Positions 10,009 through 21,579 of a stretch of 64,000 nt of DNA are shown here, piece by piece. A program made the translations under genes and the position numbers. Source of the DNA: Suillus spraguei. Its lineage: Eukaryota; Basidiomycota; Agaricomycetes; Boletales; Suillaceae. How positions within the stretch are numbered: the stretch's first letter is position 1; every line of letters begins with the position of its first letter. The notes below the pieces were generated by a model, which was not told the DNA's origin, did no database searches, and worked only from the letters and a program-made list of their open reading frames with translations. Location of the stretch: NCBI GenBank assembly GCA_016800925.1, contig JABCPU010000079.1:150835-214834 (forward strand). The letters run 5' to 3'.

Positions 10009-11839
10009 ATGACCTCGATACCCACTCTACTGCTCCCTGCTGGTTCTTCCCCCGCAGAGCCAAGCACACCTCTGAGCCCCCATCAGACACTACCTGCACC
10101 GCCTACCATACAGGAATCCAAGCTTCTTGACACTCCTGTCAAGCGAGGCTGCTCCACGATGTTGACTCACACAACCAACACACACTATCAGATCCCAACC
10201 ATCAATGCTATGGGCAAGGAGATGCAAGGTTTCCTTGTTGGCCCGATGGACATTGAGGATTTTCTCCAGGAGTTCCTACCAGTTACCAAGATACCAGACA
10301 ACACCTTCACTTCTGGTGCATTCGACAGCACAATATCTGCTAGAGATGAAGTGCAGGCTTATGAACCATTTGTGGGTGCTTTCTGATTGTTTTTCTTTAA
10401 ATGAATACACTCTGACTCTGACACGCAGATCAACACCATGAACACATTTGCACCTGGTCTATCATTTGTTGACTCTCACCTCTACCAAGACACAAATAAT
10501 TGCAAAAAATTCCCCTTCCAAGTCAAGCTGGATGTCTGCATATACTCCAATGAAACATCGGCAGGATGCAATATGGCGACCACTGAAGTCACCATTGAAT
10601 TCAAGTGGTCCAAAACTCACGACACATTTTGTGAATGCGACAACGGAGCATCCTTTATATCTCAGACCGAGAAGGGTATAGATACTTTGGGACAAATTAC
10701 AAGCTACACAGCAGTTCAACTTACTGCTCAATACCATACCCACACATTCTCTGTGTTTATTATACAACATCAAGCATGTATCATCAGATGGGACAGTGAG
10801 GGCGCTGTTGTTACTTCCCCTATACATTATAACACAGAGCCACACCTAGCCGATTTTTTTTATCGTTACTCAAAAGCATCTCCTGAATTGCATGGAGTTG
10901 ATACTTCTGTGATGCCCGCTAGTGAAAAGGAGAGTGACCATGCAAGGCAAAGGCTCAACCTTGACACCAAAACACACATGCTCAAAGTGCAGGTCCCCAC
11001 CGAGGACTCTAGCCTCGTTGCGTTGATAATTCCTGCACCTGTTGCAACAGGTCTTCTGCCTGTTGGCTGTGGTACATACACATGTCCTGCATACGATCAC
11101 AACAAAGACAGGATTGTCATGTTCAAGGACTCTTGGCGGGTGTCATTGCCACATATCCTACCAGAAGGAGAAACCTACAAGCAATTGAAGGCAGCCAATG
11201 TTGTCAATGTCGCAACGTGTATTGCATGCCACAATGTACCCTCAATTCCTCAACAACTCCCGCAGAGCATCAAATTTTCAAGCGCTGACTGGGCCTGCCC
11301 CCACAACACACTCACTCCACACAGCCATTACCGCCTGGTTCTCAATGTTGTAGGCGAGGCATTGACAAACTTTCCAAGGTCTCGCCAGCTTGTTGAAGTG
11401 GTTTGGGACGCATTGCTTGGTATGTACTTTGCAGCCCAATGTAATGTACTCATTTTAATCAAACGCAGCCCACAAGGATGCATATGAAAAAGCAGGCATA
11501 TTACACAGAGACCTCAGTATTGGCAATATTGTCATGTTCCGTGGCAAGGGCATTCTCATTGATTGGGACTTAGCCAAGTTGGTCTCTACAAAGGGTCCTT
11601 GACAATCAACCCACACAGTATGCTCTTGCTATTCCAAAGTTATACATTTTACCAATTTCTGCCTTACTTAGGGGACCTGGCAATTCATGTCAGCCTACTT
11701 GGTTCAAAACCAAAATGCCCCACATGTCGTCAAGGATGACCTTGAGTCCAGTCTCTATGTTATCCTGTGGGCAGCGTTAAAGTATTCAAGGACCCACATG
11801 ACCGACGCCCGGTGTCTTACTAGGATGTGAAAGGCAAAT

Positions 11840-13254
11840 AAATCACCAGATTTCACAATCCTTCCATGGTCAACGGTTCAGACAAATACCAATGGTTGAT
11901 AACTTGGTGTTCATTGGGGGTTGCAGAAACAGAGTTGCAGTTTTTCTAGGCAATTTACCAATGACTAAAAGGGTAGAGATTTGTGTGGGAAAATATCAGG
12001 GTTAGTATCTGCTAATTATTGTGATCAGAATTCAAGAACTTAGGAAGATAGTTACCGCTAACTGGCTTGATGTAATACTTGAATAACTCGGAGAAAGGCG
12101 ATGGCGGAAATACGAAGTGTAGCTGGACCAATAACTGGCTTGATGCAGTGCTACAATGCTACAGATAACAAAGTGACAATACAAAATGTGTCAGAACAAT
12201 ATCCTAACTACTTCTTATTCTCATGACTAGGAGAGCAAACTAGAAGTCAAATACAATCAAATCAATCAATATGTGGCCTCAAAATTAGCCTCTCTGCTGC
12301 TCAGGCACTCATGATGAGTATGACACAGAATCAGAACAGAGTACACCCTTTTGATGTAGTCTTAAAGCTAACCAGGTTCTTAATATCATTGAATAAAGTA
12401 TAAGTCCTATTTGTTGTCACTCAATCAATGAAAATATGATAATTCTCCCCACAGAAATGATTTCCTGTGTCAATAAAGAGAATAAAGCAGAACTACACTA
12501 GATGACTAACAACCGTGTGCTAGCTAGTGCAATTAAAGAATGTAAAGATAATATCTCAGATGGTCAAAATGTTGTGGGAAACAGTGACAAATAAAGTGAG
12601 GGAATAAACTAATATTCACTCAGATGTTCACACCAATACTCAGTAATAATGGTAATATGTTTCTTATTTCTCAGAGGGGAAAAGTGGTCCCTTTATATAC
12701 TACTATAGACGTGGCTGTGCTACTAACTAAATAAGGTAATATGACTCATCATGACTCAATATGAGTCACATGTGAAATGACTCCACATGACTCATTATGA
12801 CTCACTTTGCTTAGTCATCCTAAAGTCTGCTGATTGGCTACCAAAACTTCGGAACTAGTCCAAACATTCAACAACATAAACAACACATCACATTCAAAGA
12901 CTTCACAAACAGCACATCACATTCAAAAACATTCAACAACGTGAATAGTCCATTACATAATCTATATTGACTATTATTCATTTAAATATTTGATTTACAA
13001 AATGCTAACTTGGTCAACTTTCATAGAAAGGGAGGAAAATGTATGAAAAAAAACTCTGAAAGGTGTGGGAAATTGCTTAGTCATACATAATTAAGGGTTT
13101 TGACACAGTTTCATGGCAAGGATAAGTCATAAAACTATGCCATTAATTCATTTGCCCTTTAATCTGTAGTACAAAAACTATCGTAAGGTATTAGAAATTT
13201 GAAACTATACTCCCAAGTATCTTAAGCTTATAAAGTATACACTATATCTCCGTG
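11840..13254. other. AT-rich insertion inside the FunK1 gene
   Basis: No reading frame of interest. It contains a TATATA-containing stretch near 12690-12710, a cluster of TGACTC-type sites (12742-12804), and short direct repeats (ACATTCAACAAC, CATCACATTCAAA) at about 12860-12950. An LTR-like insertion is possible because a TGTGGGAAA motif stands near 11979, but I found no matched termini or target duplication. Confidence 0.45.
12742..12804. promoter_or_regulatory. Cluster of TGACTCA (bZIP/Gcn4-type) sites
   Basis: Within 63 bp there are copies of TGACTC(A) or its complement at 12742, 12752, 12762, 12778, 12788 and 12798, mostly spaced by 10 bp, i.e. one helical turn. TGACTCA is the known core bound by fungal Gcn4/AP-1-type bZIP proteins. 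A function here is inferred; an origin as a simple-sequence expansion is possible. Confidence 0.4.
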
Positions 13255-13940
13255 ACCATGCTCGAAACAGGTTTTGTGCATGTCACCGGCAGACACTTCT
13301 CTTCAAGGAGATCCTCGAAACTGAGGAGGTGGAGAAAACCGGATCATCCATGAAGCAGCATTTTCTCATCAGGAGAACTGACCTTGCTCACAGTCCTGTC
13401 TTCATCGACTGCAAACCGCTCGACGACCTTATCGTCGCACTTGCTGAGCTCTTTTCGCATCGGTACTCTGTAGTCTCCCCTACGTCTTGGAAGGCATATG
13501 AGCTGTATCAATGGAAGGATGTAGAGTCGCTCAGTCCTGATATGCAGCTGCTCGTGAAACTCAATCCTGCATACATGAAGATGGAGGGTATCCAGGGCCT
13601 CAAGTCACACGACCACATCATATCCATTTATGATCATCACCTTGGGTTAGATGGTTGGTTATCTGACAACAAGGCCATTGAGCAAGTTCTTCTCAATAAG
13701 AAGAACTTGCCACTGCAGATCTATATGAAGTCAGAAACACAGATGTCCTCACGAGCAGCAGCTACCCCGATGGGAAAGAGATGCAGGCTCAATTCAAGTA
13801 TCAGTGATGATCTTCCTACAGATACTCTTATATCCGAAGAAGACCCTCTGTTTGGCTCAGCTCATTCGAATGTTGTTCCAGCCATTGAAGGTCAGCTCAG
13901 CTTGATGACTGACTTAAATCATTTGACATTGCTTCACTGA

Positions 13941-15531
13941 CAATTGTGTTATGATACTCTTTGGCATTTGCTTGTTTGTTGTATATGCATTCTAGTGTAA
14001 AAACAATGTCTCTTTTGTCACACTCTGATGTTGTGATCTACTGTTTACAGCTGGTGGATGGTGAGTCTGTGTAAGTAATCTAATGAAATGATAGCCAGCA
14101 TGGCTGCAAGGCTTAAGAAAGTGACAGCCAGTGTGATCGCTGTTGCTTGAGCCAGCTGGGAATATGGCTGTGGCAACATGTTACCAGTAGCATTGGAGAA
14201 GTGAACTTAACTAACCTTTCTTAAAGTAAAAGGCTTTTGCAGTTTACTGGATTGCCATTCTTGATGGATTGGACGCAAACCCAAGGATGATTGTTTCTGT
14301 GTATATTTGAGTGAGTGCTAACACTTGAATCGAAGAAATGCCTCACGTGATGCGAAACCATTGGGAATTTGCAGCAAGACAGCAAGATAAGTGAGCTGGT
14401 ATGCCTTGTTTTAAGTCATCTACATTAGGGGCCTTTGAAGTGAATACAATAAAAAGCTTGCGTATTGGTTACAGGACATTGTATTCTATTATCCTCTATT
14501 TATACTTAACAATAAAAGAAGCAACTAGATTTGAAGCGTGATTAAAGTGCTGATGTAGCCGATATGCTGAAGCCACTTTGGGTATCTCTGGTGGAGTCTG
14601 ATTCTCCCCATTCACTACATATGCACCAAAACCTTGTTTAACACTTCTCTTTCTTCCTATTGCATGACAATGAGTTTCTGTATGAGTAGCTTTAATTTAT
14701 GTAGTATGGACTATGAAACTTCATATACTTTTGTTCGGGCCCAACTCAAACACGCTCCTTGTGGTGCTTTGGATGCTAAGCAATGTCTAATTGAAAACAG
14801 GCAGATTGTTGTAAGTAAAGGTCCTATATAGATGCCAATCTACACTGAATATATGATGTAGCGATCACACAAACTCTCTTTGCTCCCCATCCAATTGTTT
14901 GTCTCTTAGCGTCATGCCCAAAGTGTCTAAATGGAAATACTGTCATCACTTCAATCAGCTCACCATACACTGCAAGTTTCCTCCTGAACACACTTGTACT
15001 CCTCCACCTTTGACACAACACAGGGTGTTTTCCCATGATGCAGACTCGTCAGTGCTCGACCTCGCCCAAAACAATCCATTTGCGGCTCAGTCAGTTGTCC
15101 CCAACCTTCTGCCATCAAAAATTCCGAAACCACAAGGAGAGGTCACCTGCATCAGTCAGGGAGGGTACAATCTACAGATGATGCTGGGCTGGCCTGCCTC
15201 AGATTACGAGGAAACTTGGGTGAGTGTCCTTGTATTGTACTCATAACATTCACCCACTTATTTTTACCAAAAGTCTTTCGTTGTACACCTCACCCATGAA
15301 CATCTCAACATAAATAAGTCTTGGAAAAGGCAAAATCAATTGTATTTGCAGGTTGTTTATTTAGAGGTAGGTCTCAATTGGTCGTGTCTACAGTATTCGT
15401 CGCACTAAACTCCATTAGGCCGTAAAATGTTATCCTATCCTTGATTGTTACCATGATAATTGGGTTGTTGGCGATATGCTCCGTATGTTTCTGAAAAATA
15501 GTTGTACTCGTGATTCTTAGGCATGTCCCGG
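13941..15531 (+). other. Decayed coding relics without assignable function
   Basis: Two plus-strand traces are visible. Near 14086-14200 a short frame with MAARLKKVTASV is broken by a stop. At 14899-15220 a longer frame with KVSKWKYCHHFNQL and MMLGWPASDYEETW ends at a good splice donor (GTGAGT). They look like fragments of Agaricomycete hypothetical genes. I see no catalytic motif. The remaining bases show nothing recognisable. Confidence 0.35.
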
Positions 15532-15844
15532 TGAAATGAAGAAACTAGCGCTGACCTAAGTATAAGCGCAGCGTTAATCCTACTAAAGGCGCGAGTGAGA
15601 TGTTCGACCCAAGAGGACTGCAAATAGAAGCAATTCCTTCTAAGTTAGTGCGAAGGAAACAATGAAGTACTAAAATGGCTGCGAGGATCTGGTAAGGGTT
15701 CATGGGAGAAGAATGGTTCTGCCTTAGCAGAGCGAAAAGGCTATTTCGTCGCTATAAGGAAACTTATCGGCTGCCACCGCAGACGTTAACGAGACGCTTG
15801 TCGAAAACGGGGTTTTGACAGTCAGTGTGACTTTTCTCACTACA
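15532..15844 (-). mobile_element. Solo LTR-C with internal deletion
   Basis: A 313-bp LTR-C relative, read TGTAGTGAGAAAAG to CTTCATTTCA on the minus strand, flanked on both sides by CCGG (15528-15531 and 15845-15848). Compared with the ~945-bp LTR-C at 20626-21570 it lacks about 630 bp from its middle. Confidence 0.75.
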
Positions 15845-16021
15845 CCGGTGTATGTAGATCTATGAAATTATCTCAATACCTACTTAACCAATTTCAGTCA
15901 CAGGCAATTAGATCGACCCAATACAATAAAGTCAAAGACAATTAAGTTGAATGTGCCGTTATGGTAAGCCAATTAATTACTGTCACCAATCAACTTTTGA
16001 CTGGGATGCATAGCAATCGTA
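15845..16021. other. Spacer, nothing recognised
   Basis: AT-rich sequence between two solo LTRs without coding potential. Confidence 0.5.
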
Positions 16022-16496
16022 TGTTACAGTTGTACGTGCCCCTATTCATTTTCCCTTTGTTTCCTTACTTGTATATCATGTCACATGACTCTGACTTATA
16101 TGCTCAATGCATCTGTACAACACTTGCCTTCCTTATTAGGATACGCAGTTATGTTCTCACAGTTACTTGGTCTGTGCGCACATATTGGCCTATTTAAGCA
16201 CAGTGTACTTGTAGTAGATTCCCTACTTTAATCTTACTGGGTTTTACCTGGAATCTCCTTCGCTTAGGCCTCCAACCTAAGTCGTCTTGAATCATCTCTA
16301 AGTCTAAGCACTCCTTAGCCTTAGTCTCTATTCTCGTAGAACCTCTTGGACTTATCCTTGAGGCCAGACCCTTGATCGTACTCGGAACGCGTTCCTTGTA
16401 CTTTCACCTTGTCCTCCTTCGGACATTGTAAGAACCTCCCAGCAGACCATCTGTGTCTTTTCACTGTCGCTGGTGACGCCATCCCAGTTTGTAACA
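16022..16496 (+). mobile_element. Solo LTR-A with target duplication
   Basis: A complete 475-bp LTR-A in plus orientation with TGTTAC/GTAACA ends. It is flanked by TCGTA (16017-16021) and TCATA (16497-16501), a 5-bp target duplication with one CpG transition. It retains the TATTTAAG box and ACTTTAATCTT start. Confidence 0.88.
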
Positions 16497-16958
16497 TCAT
16501 ACAACACAACAGCACTTGGCCGCCCCTATGTATTTAACTAGGTAGTTTGTCCATTGTCATCTATGAACTCAACTGATGTCTTCTCCTAATAACAATTCTC
16601 CCTTGCCTCCCCTTGGGGAAGTCCCAGAAACTCGGCCTGGCAGCAAACTTGTAACTGCACTGAGCAAGATAGGCGTCGTGATTCGGAAGTGCATATTCCA
16701 AGTCAAAACATGCCCTCATCCACATACTTACATTTATCTTCAGTTTCACAACACATAGCTCGCCATTGACTCGAGTTCCACTGTTGCCCAAACACTGAGA
16801 TCATCTCGAGAGGCCTACTCAAGGTACACCGACATACAAACCTTACACTGCATTTTGTGGATGTGCTGCGAATGCGGCACCTCATGTTCCAGTACCACAC
16901 ATCCCTGCATCAAATCTCACTTCCCCAATCGCTACCTCAACTCCTGCAGAGACACCAT
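16497..16958 (+). other. Hypothetical gene fragment and spacer
   Basis: A 60-codon plus-strand frame (16576-16758) begins MSSPNNNSPLPPLGEVPETR and stops without a recognised domain. It may be a displaced N-terminal piece of a fungal hypothetical gene. The rest shows no feature. Confidence 0.25.
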
Positions 16959-17856
16959 TGTAAAGATACAATCTAGCCTGGGCTGTAGATAAACCATGGC
17001 CTAAGCTAGTGTGCGAGTCTTGTGCTCTACCTAGTCTGCTTCACTTGCGAAGGCAAGAACGTTTGACCCTAAAGGGAATGCTAAGTTAGTATAGTTCAAT
17101 ATTGCCCAACCTTTGGTGCGAGAATGCTGTCAGAGGTAGTGAGATGCTAGTGGCAATACTCTGGTCCATGGGAAACTTGCGGTAAAACTAGCGGTAAGCG
17201 TGGGAATGCGGTAGACAAGCAGTAGCGTGAACAGTAAAACTGCGGTAAGCGTGGGAACTTCTGCGGTAAAACAAGCGGTAGTGTAGCGATGAAGCGTGAG
17301 AAAGCGGTGAAGCGTGGGAAAGCGGTAATGAGCGGTGGTGCATGCAGCAGTAAGGCAATTCTTAGAGATGGTGACTTTGGTAAAGGACTTTATTTGTAGT
17401 GACAGTAATGGTGACTATTCCTAAGTACCGTGTGTACTATAGGAGGGAAGTAAGGAAAGAGTACGGGTACCTAGGAATTTTATACTAAGGAATAGCTACG
17501 AAAACAGAAGGGATAGGATAAACATGCAGCAGACATGTAATAAGACTGCACTACAGTTTACAAAACTCATGTACCAGCGAGACTGGATGGACATACATAG
17601 GATGGATGGTGAATCTTGCTTGTGGATGCCTAATGGGTTTGCGGAGATTGCCGAAGATCACCGCTTCATGGGAAAGTTGCCATAGTACAGCCATTAAGCT
17701 GCAATGAGGCTTCTGGAGTGTGGAACAATACCATTAGATAGGGGTAAATGCATGGTAAAGTAGGATGGTGAAGCTGAAGGGTAAGGATAATGATAGCCAT
17801 GTGATACCTATACAAAAATGTGTCGTTTCAAGCTCAGCGTGAGTTTGTTCATCACA
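16959..17856 (-). mobile_element. LTR-B, full-length divergent copy
   Basis: An 898-bp copy beginning TGTAAAGATACAATC and ending GTTCATCACA on the plus strand. It is more diverged than the other copies and very rich in GCGGTA and AGCGTGGGAA words (seven GCGGTA within about 220 bp near 17177-17330). No exact target duplication was found. Confidence 0.7.
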
Positions 17857-19130
17857 TCCCATGGCAACTTTAAATGCTGACTGTCCCCAGTCAGAGACAT
17901 ATACTCCAAATATTCGTCAGACCAATGCTTCATGAGTTTCTGAGGTGCAGGAAAGTGCAATAGCGTTACCACCAGCATGGATATGTGAGCGCTTAGCTAG
18001 CAGTAGTAGCGTGGGAACTTAGCAGTGCGGTAGCGGTGAAAGTAAGATGGTGAAATGCTAAGGAACAGTGGTATGGTGGGGCAGGTGCTGATGATGACAT
18101 AGGCAAGATTGCCGGAGTTACCGAAGCGTGGGAACTTAACGAGCGGTTACGCTGGGTGCTGGTGATGCGAGCGGACTGAGCGTGTCAGCAGTAAGCGTGG
18201 GAAAGCAGCAGTGGTACAGCGAAGATGGCAAGTGATCAGCAAGATAGCTGCTGTGGTGGAAATCCTTGTGTCACAACTTTCTAGCGAGGTTACTAGACCT
18301 GAAAACTAGCAGCGGTAGCCGCAAGGTGCAGTGATGCAAGCGTACTGTGGGTGTCTGCGGTAGGCGTGGGAAAGTAGCAGTGGTTCAGCGACAGTGGCAA
18401 TGTGCTCTGTGAGGTAGCAAGAATGATAACTGGTGGTCTATCAGTGGCAGCGGTAAAAAGTGCGGTATGCCAGTGGTGCGAGAACATAGCTAGTGATGCC
18501 GTGACTGTGTGCGCTTCGTGGGAAAGTAGTGGTGAGCTGGCGGTAAACTAGCGGTGATAGGGGCTTTCGCTAAAAAACATAATGCAAGGAAATCCAAGTC
18601 CAGGTAACTTCCAACTCTACTCCAATGGTAAGCGTGCTCAGCGGTCCATAAGCGATCCATGTCCATCCATGTCCAATCCAAGTCTTCACCGGCGTCCTAG
18701 GTAAGAGGCTACGGTAAAGAACAGTAAGAAAAACAGCAAGAAACATGAAAAATGCGCTATGATCTTGTGCAACTTCCGTCTGACTTGGCTTCTTTGGTCT
18801 TCTGTCATCTTCTACTCTTCCTAAGCGCTAAGGCGCTCCCATAGTTGCCTGTAGTCTCTATATAACAAGGTGCACGTGCTGCTTCATGCGTTCAAAGGTG
18901 AACTTGTATTGTAATGGTGATGCAGGCACTTCCGTCTTGTAAATAATCTGCCGGCGGCAAGGTCTCGGTGGTGCGCTGGCATCTGTTGGTCGTCTGAAGC
19001 TTATATGTAAGTAATCCTATTGAAATGTCCAAAGAAAAGTCACTGGTGAAGCCCAGGGTAAAAGAATGCTATCCTATACGAAAAGAAGTGTTTAGAGCAT
19101 TAAGGTAAACGCAGTATTAAGCGGTATATG
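17857..19130. other. Element C 3' region and GCGGTA-rich sequence
   Basis: Minus-strand sequence downstream of the element C ORF. It contains repeated GCGGTA/AGCGTGGGAA words (18000-18560) and a block near 18560-18720 that resembles the 3' region of element B (about 5050-5170), including CCATGTCCA repeats. A TATATAA-like string occurs near 18861. No open frame of note. Confidence 0.45.
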
Positions 19131-19244
19131 TGCGGTGTAATAGATTGCAGTGGGGTGTCTGCAGTGGGGTATAGGTGCGCGCTAGGTGCTGGTCGCTTGT
19201 CTGTCTTCAGCTTCTTTGCTGCAGTGAAAGCCGCAGTTGTGCTC

Positions 19245-20130
19245 TCATACTTGCACAGAGCGATGCTGGCATGCGAGGGCCGTAATATGCGTAATGAACA
19301 TAATTAGGTTAGCAATATGCCGCAGGTAACAGCGGTAAATATTCCGGAACGAAAATACTAAGTACTGCCAGCCAACAATAGGCTCAGCAACAGCAGTAAG
19401 GCTAAAAATGCGGTAATGCAAGGTAAAATCAATGTCAGTGGCTGGTATATCAATCAATGGCTTCAGCGGTGGCTTGGTTTGGGATCGCTAGGCTTCGTAC
19501 TATTGCGCAGCAATGCTGGGTAGCGTCCAGGCGAGCGTAAACTGCAGGGAACTGGTAAATCGCTAAAACTGCGTCAGGGGCTAAAACATGGTAGTTTGGC
19601 AAGTCCGTGGTACTATAACCGTGCAGTAAAAGTGCCGCCAGTTTGTCAGCGCTGTCTTCCTGAGTACTAGGGCTGTCTGCGGCGGTAAATAGTCAGCGGT
19701 AATATTGCATTCTTCAAGTGCCAGGTCCAAAATTGGCGAAAACTGCGGTATCGGGGTATATCAGCACAAAACACATCTGTATCAGCCGCTGGAGTGTCCG
19801 GCTCATCGCTGCGGTAGTCTAAGCATGTAAGCAGCTGTGCGGGTCGTCCGCTGGCTGCTGTGCGTCAAGTACGGCACATAGGCAATCTGCCGAAGAGCAA
19901 ATACTGCAAATGGTGAAAAACACGGTTGTGTCAGCATAATAAGGTATCTCCGTGAACAAACTCTGATCAGATAACGCCGATGGTGGTCAATATTGGCCCT
20001 GTGTGCGAGTGAACAGTGCCATCGAAAACCGTGAGTGATTTGAGGCCTTTTACTGGCGAAGGTGCAATTTCGTCAAAAGGTATGCAATAGGGGCAGAAAC
20101 AAATCAGTACTTGCGGCAGGTAAAATATGC
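19245..20130 (-). pseudogene. C-terminal part of the element C protein, left copy
   Basis: Minus-strand sequence corresponding to residues after the capsid-like domain of the right copy (27436-28459). Frames are interrupted by several small indels; the last open piece covers 19457-19245. No enzymatic motif. Confidence 0.6.
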
Positions 20131-20553
20131 CTAACCGCCGTTGTTGCGGTGCGTCTGGCTCTCAATAGCGTCACCCTTATAGGTTCTGCCAGCGGAGGGC
20201 TGGTTCACGGTATAGCATTTGAAGTTTACTGAGCAACATTCTGGGTAAAACAATAAAACTGTGTTAGCGAAAACCTCAAAGTTGTCACCGTCGTATTCTG
20301 GTAAGTCTCTCCATAAATCAGCGTCATCTGAGTCAGTGTATCTGACCACAAACTTGATGCGAGCCGTCTCGGTAATTCCAGCTTTGTCTGAAAGTCGATC
20401 TACAGTAGCGAAGAAGGTCAGTAGTTCACTAGCATTGCTGCCAAAGTGCGGAGCTGCATCTGAGGTAGCCACAGGCATGAAAAATGCGCCGGCCATACTG
20501 TCCGTAGCGCGTGAATACAGCGCAGGCATGTGCGGTAAAAACTGCGGTAACAT
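20131..20553 (-). CDS. Gag-like capsid protein of element C, left copy
   Basis: This 140-residue frame contains PHFGSNASELLTFFATVD, an LSDKAGI segment, RYTDSDDADLW, and NFEVFANTVLLFYPECC, matching the element B Gag in order and spacing. The family forms retroelement particles. The frame then enters unrelated sequence and stops. The C-terminal part continues as pseudogene fragments down to about 19245, including LHYRIFSLTAVAEPIVGWQ. Confidence 0.65.
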   Translation of the reverse strand: MLPQFLPHMPALYSRATDSMAGAFFMPVATSDAAPHFGSNASELLTFFATVDRLSDKAGITETARIKFVVRYTDSDDADLWRDLPEYDGDNFEVFANTVLLFYPECCSVNFKCYTVNQPSAGRTYKGDAIESQTHRNNGG

Positions 20554-20625
20554 GCAAAAACGCGGTAAGTGGTGTTAAGCAAAATCAAAACTATACCAAA
20601 AGATTCCCTCATGGTGGGCTCCAAT

Positions 20626-21570
20626 TGAAACAAAGAAACAAGCGCTGGCCTAAGTATAAGCGCAGCATTAATCCTACTGAAGGCGCGAGTGAGATGTTCG
20701 ACCCAAGAGGACTGCAAATAGAAGCGATTCCTTCAAAGTTAGTGCGAAGGAAACAATGAAGTACTAATATGGCAATGAGGATTCCGACTTCTGAGGTTAG
20801 CGGCGGTACTAGCGTGGTGTCAGTGGTACACGCACGGTAAGGATAGCTGCAACGGTTAGCTAGTGAGAGCAAGAACAAAGTTACTTGGGCAAGACGAAAA
20901 TGTTATTACTACCGGCGGTGCGGTAGTGGTAGCAGCAACTCCGTATGAGCAGGAATGCAGGTGAGAGAGAAAACGACCCAGTGAGATCACTGGCTGCGGT
21001 TCGGTTATGAGTAGTGAAGTCGAAAGTCGCGCGGTACTTCGAGCAGTAAAGTTACCGGCGGTTAATCAATGAGCAAAGTTCAAACAGAGAAAAGTTCAAA
21101 GGGCAAATAGATTGCGACTAGCGAGCATTTCTGATACTAAGTCCTAGTGAAGGGATGTAATGGGAAGTAACAGTAATGGTATGTATGTTCCGTCCTTTTT
21201 AACATATGCGAGCGCGTACGAGATAGCTATGCGAGTCCAGTAGCGAGAAAGAAAATACACAGGGTACTTAATTATGAGGCGCACAGCATGCAGCAGCCCC
21301 TTGAGATGTAAGATAAATCCTGCCATAGGTTTAGTAATGGTGGAAGCGAGGTAACTATGCACCAATGGATTCTAGATGGAATAGGACGGGACATGAGGGC
21401 ATCGGCGCGAGGATCTGGTAAGGGTTCATGGGAGAAGAACGGTTCTGCCTTAGCGGAGCGAAAAGGCTATTTCATCGCTATAAGGAAATTCATCAGTTGC
21501 TGCCGCAGACGTTAACAAGATGCTTGTCGAAAACGGGGTTTTGACGGTCAGCGTGGCTTTTCTCGCTACA
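20626..21570 (-). repeat. LTR-C, left copy
   Basis: A 945-bp LTR reading TGTAGCGAGAAAAG to CTTTGTTTCA on the minus strand, followed after two bases by a TGGAGCCCACC primer site. It contains GCGGTA words like LTR-B, but the termini differ from LTR-B. Confidence 0.8.
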
Positions 21571-21579
21571 CCGTTCCAA

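Larger units (their letters stand above)
10009..13940 (+). pseudogene. FunK1-type fungal protein kinase, broken and interrupted
   Basis: Exons 10009-10371, 10429-11419, 11469-11617 and 11672 to about 11840 are separated by introns of 49-57 bp; the C-terminal part resumes near 13255-13940. The N-terminal region has the FVDSH segment and KWSKTHD stretch of the FunK1 family. The catalytic loop HRDLSIGNI and metal-binding IDWDLAK lie in exon 3, and GTWQFMSA in exon 4. A CGA-type codon has become TGA at 11600-11602. About 1.4 kb of AT-rich non-coding sequence separates the kinase C-lobe from the conserved tail (LAELFSHRY, GLKSHDHIISIYDHHL). It would have been a serine/threonine kinase of the multicopy mushroom-specific family, now inactive. 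Confidence 0.85.
19131..20625 (-). mobile_element. Gag-only LTR element C, internal region, left copy
   Basis: Minus-strand internal region following LTR-C (20626-21570). The primer site TGGAGCCCACC lies at about 20613-20623, identical in its first ten bases to element B. It contains gag (20553-20131) and a long downstream reading frame broken by frameshifts. The right copy is largely open. No pol genes. Confidence 0.75.

Noticed and set aside
10462..10845. Minus-strand ORF of 127 codons opposite FunK1
   Set aside because: It is a shadow of the FunK1 exon, which has clear family motifs on the plus strand.
16959..17856. Exact target duplication for the LTR-B copy
   Set aside because: Flanks ACCAT and TCCCA do not match as a clean 5-bp repeat.
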